Assembly: GCA_027622195.1 (NCBI GenBank)
Contig: JAQBZO010000007.1
Coordinates: 1 to 64,000 of the forward strand
Source: Planctomycetota bacterium
GTDB taxonomy: Bacteria > Planctomycetota > Phycisphaerae > Phycisphaerales > SM1A02
Length of the DNA: 64,000 bases
Reading direction: 5' to 3'
How positions within the stretch are numbered: position 1 is the stretch's first letter; the number at the start of each line of letters is the position of its first letter. The notes beneath the pieces were generated by a model. The model did no database searches. It had not been told where the DNA came from and saw nothing but the letters and a program-made list of their open reading frames with translations. The translations under genes and the position numbers were made by a program. This document shows positions 63,898 through 64,000 of this stretch, in pieces.

Positions 63898-64000
63898 CGA
63901 GTCGACCGACCTGCGTGAACGCGAGGCGGATTTCAACCTTCGACACATCCAACTTCAGCCATTTGGCCGCGACTTCGCGGTAGACGCCCAGTTGCGACCG
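63884..64000 (-). CDS. C-terminal fragment of a probable UvrD/RecB-family helicase-nuclease (5' truncated by window)
   Basis: Only the last 38 residues lie in the window, ending at TAG 63884-63886. The sequence RSQLGVYREVAAKWLKLDVS followed by IRLAFTQVGRLVTLK resembles the end of the PD-(D/E)XK nuclease domain in AddA/UvrD-like helicases (QL.LYR.A....G....A.L.FT..GR.V.L). The call rests on this short tail alone. It overlaps the end of the convergent kinase gene by 14 nt. Confidence 0.45.
   Translation of the reverse strand, partial: RSQLGVYREVAAKWLKLDVSKVEIRLAFTQVGRLVTLK

Noticed and set aside
1-64000. tRNA, rRNA, insertion sequences and CRISPR arrays
   Set aside because: No cloverleaf-like gaps, transposase frames, terminal inverted repeats or spaced direct repeats were seen; gaps between genes are mostly below 180 bp.

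Overview
The window reads as a chromosome segment of a Gram-negative (diderm) planctomycete, most likely class Phycisphaerae. Evidence: the first gene ends in the dockerin-like 'DIDGSGIVDGVDIGIMLSNWG' type of tail common in secreted Phycisphaerae proteins; a eukaryote-like Ser/Thr kinase with a TPR tail; a Tat-exported Gfo/Idh/MocA oxidoreductase; a DUF1573 protein; and many outer-membrane and periplasmic systems. Genes are packed tightly, often overlapping by 4 nt (ATGA/GTGA). No gap exceeds 300 bases. I saw no rRNA, tRNA, insertion sequence or CRISPR array.

Layout. 1-825: tail of a secreted glucose/sorbosone-dehydrogenase-like protein. 889-7826: heavy-metal RND efflux operon (CzcCBA/CusCBA type) bracketed by two small His-rich exported proteins. 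7957-14860: surface polysaccharide genes (FkbM methyltransferase, GT11 fucosyltransferase, GT2, another glycosyltransferase, O-antigen ligase/polymerase, UDP-HexNAc 6-dehydrogenase). 14944-20064: complete branched-chain amino-acid-type ABC importer (livJHMGF order), whose LivG carries an unusual roughly 90-residue hydrophobic insertion. 20061-25912 (minus): a second RND pump, HAE1 type, outer-membrane gene first. 26005-32760: complete arnBCADT operon for 4-amino-4-deoxy-L-arabinose modification of lipid A. 32765-35032: TlpA-like thioredoxin, fatty-acid desaturase, beta-carbonic anhydrase. 35082-35621: a short orphan N-terminal piece of a molybdopterin oxidoreductase (NarG/NxrA-like) with a Tat motif and a C-terminal membrane segment. 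35725-42463 (minus): solA-like oxidase, Gfo/Idh oxidoreductase, DUF1573 protein, OprB-like porin, aguB, aguA. 42525-48567: KUP potassium transporter, TerC, Sel1-repeat lipoprotein, DUF72, hot-dog thioesterase. 48574-56415 (minus): menaquinone operon menF-D-H-B-A-C-E, each junction a 4-nt overlap, converging on the thioesterase that probably supplies the DHNA-CoA hydrolysis step. 56590-59171: RNase D and a CoaBC-like protein. 59125-61413 (minus): a PhoD-type phosphoesterase fused to an MltA-type lytic transglycosylase. 61450-63897: Ser/Thr kinase with TPR tail. 63884-64000: C-terminal piece of a probable UvrD/RecB-family helicase-nuclease.

Taken together the region is rich in envelope functions: two tripartite pumps, lipid A capping by L-Ara4N, surface glycan assembly, peptidoglycan turnover, plus menaquinone synthesis. 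The strongest candidates for something new are the PhoD-MltA fusion, the LivG with an embedded membrane-like insertion, the orphan NarG-like Tat protein next to aguBA and carbonic anhydrase, and the full arn pathway in a planctomycete.
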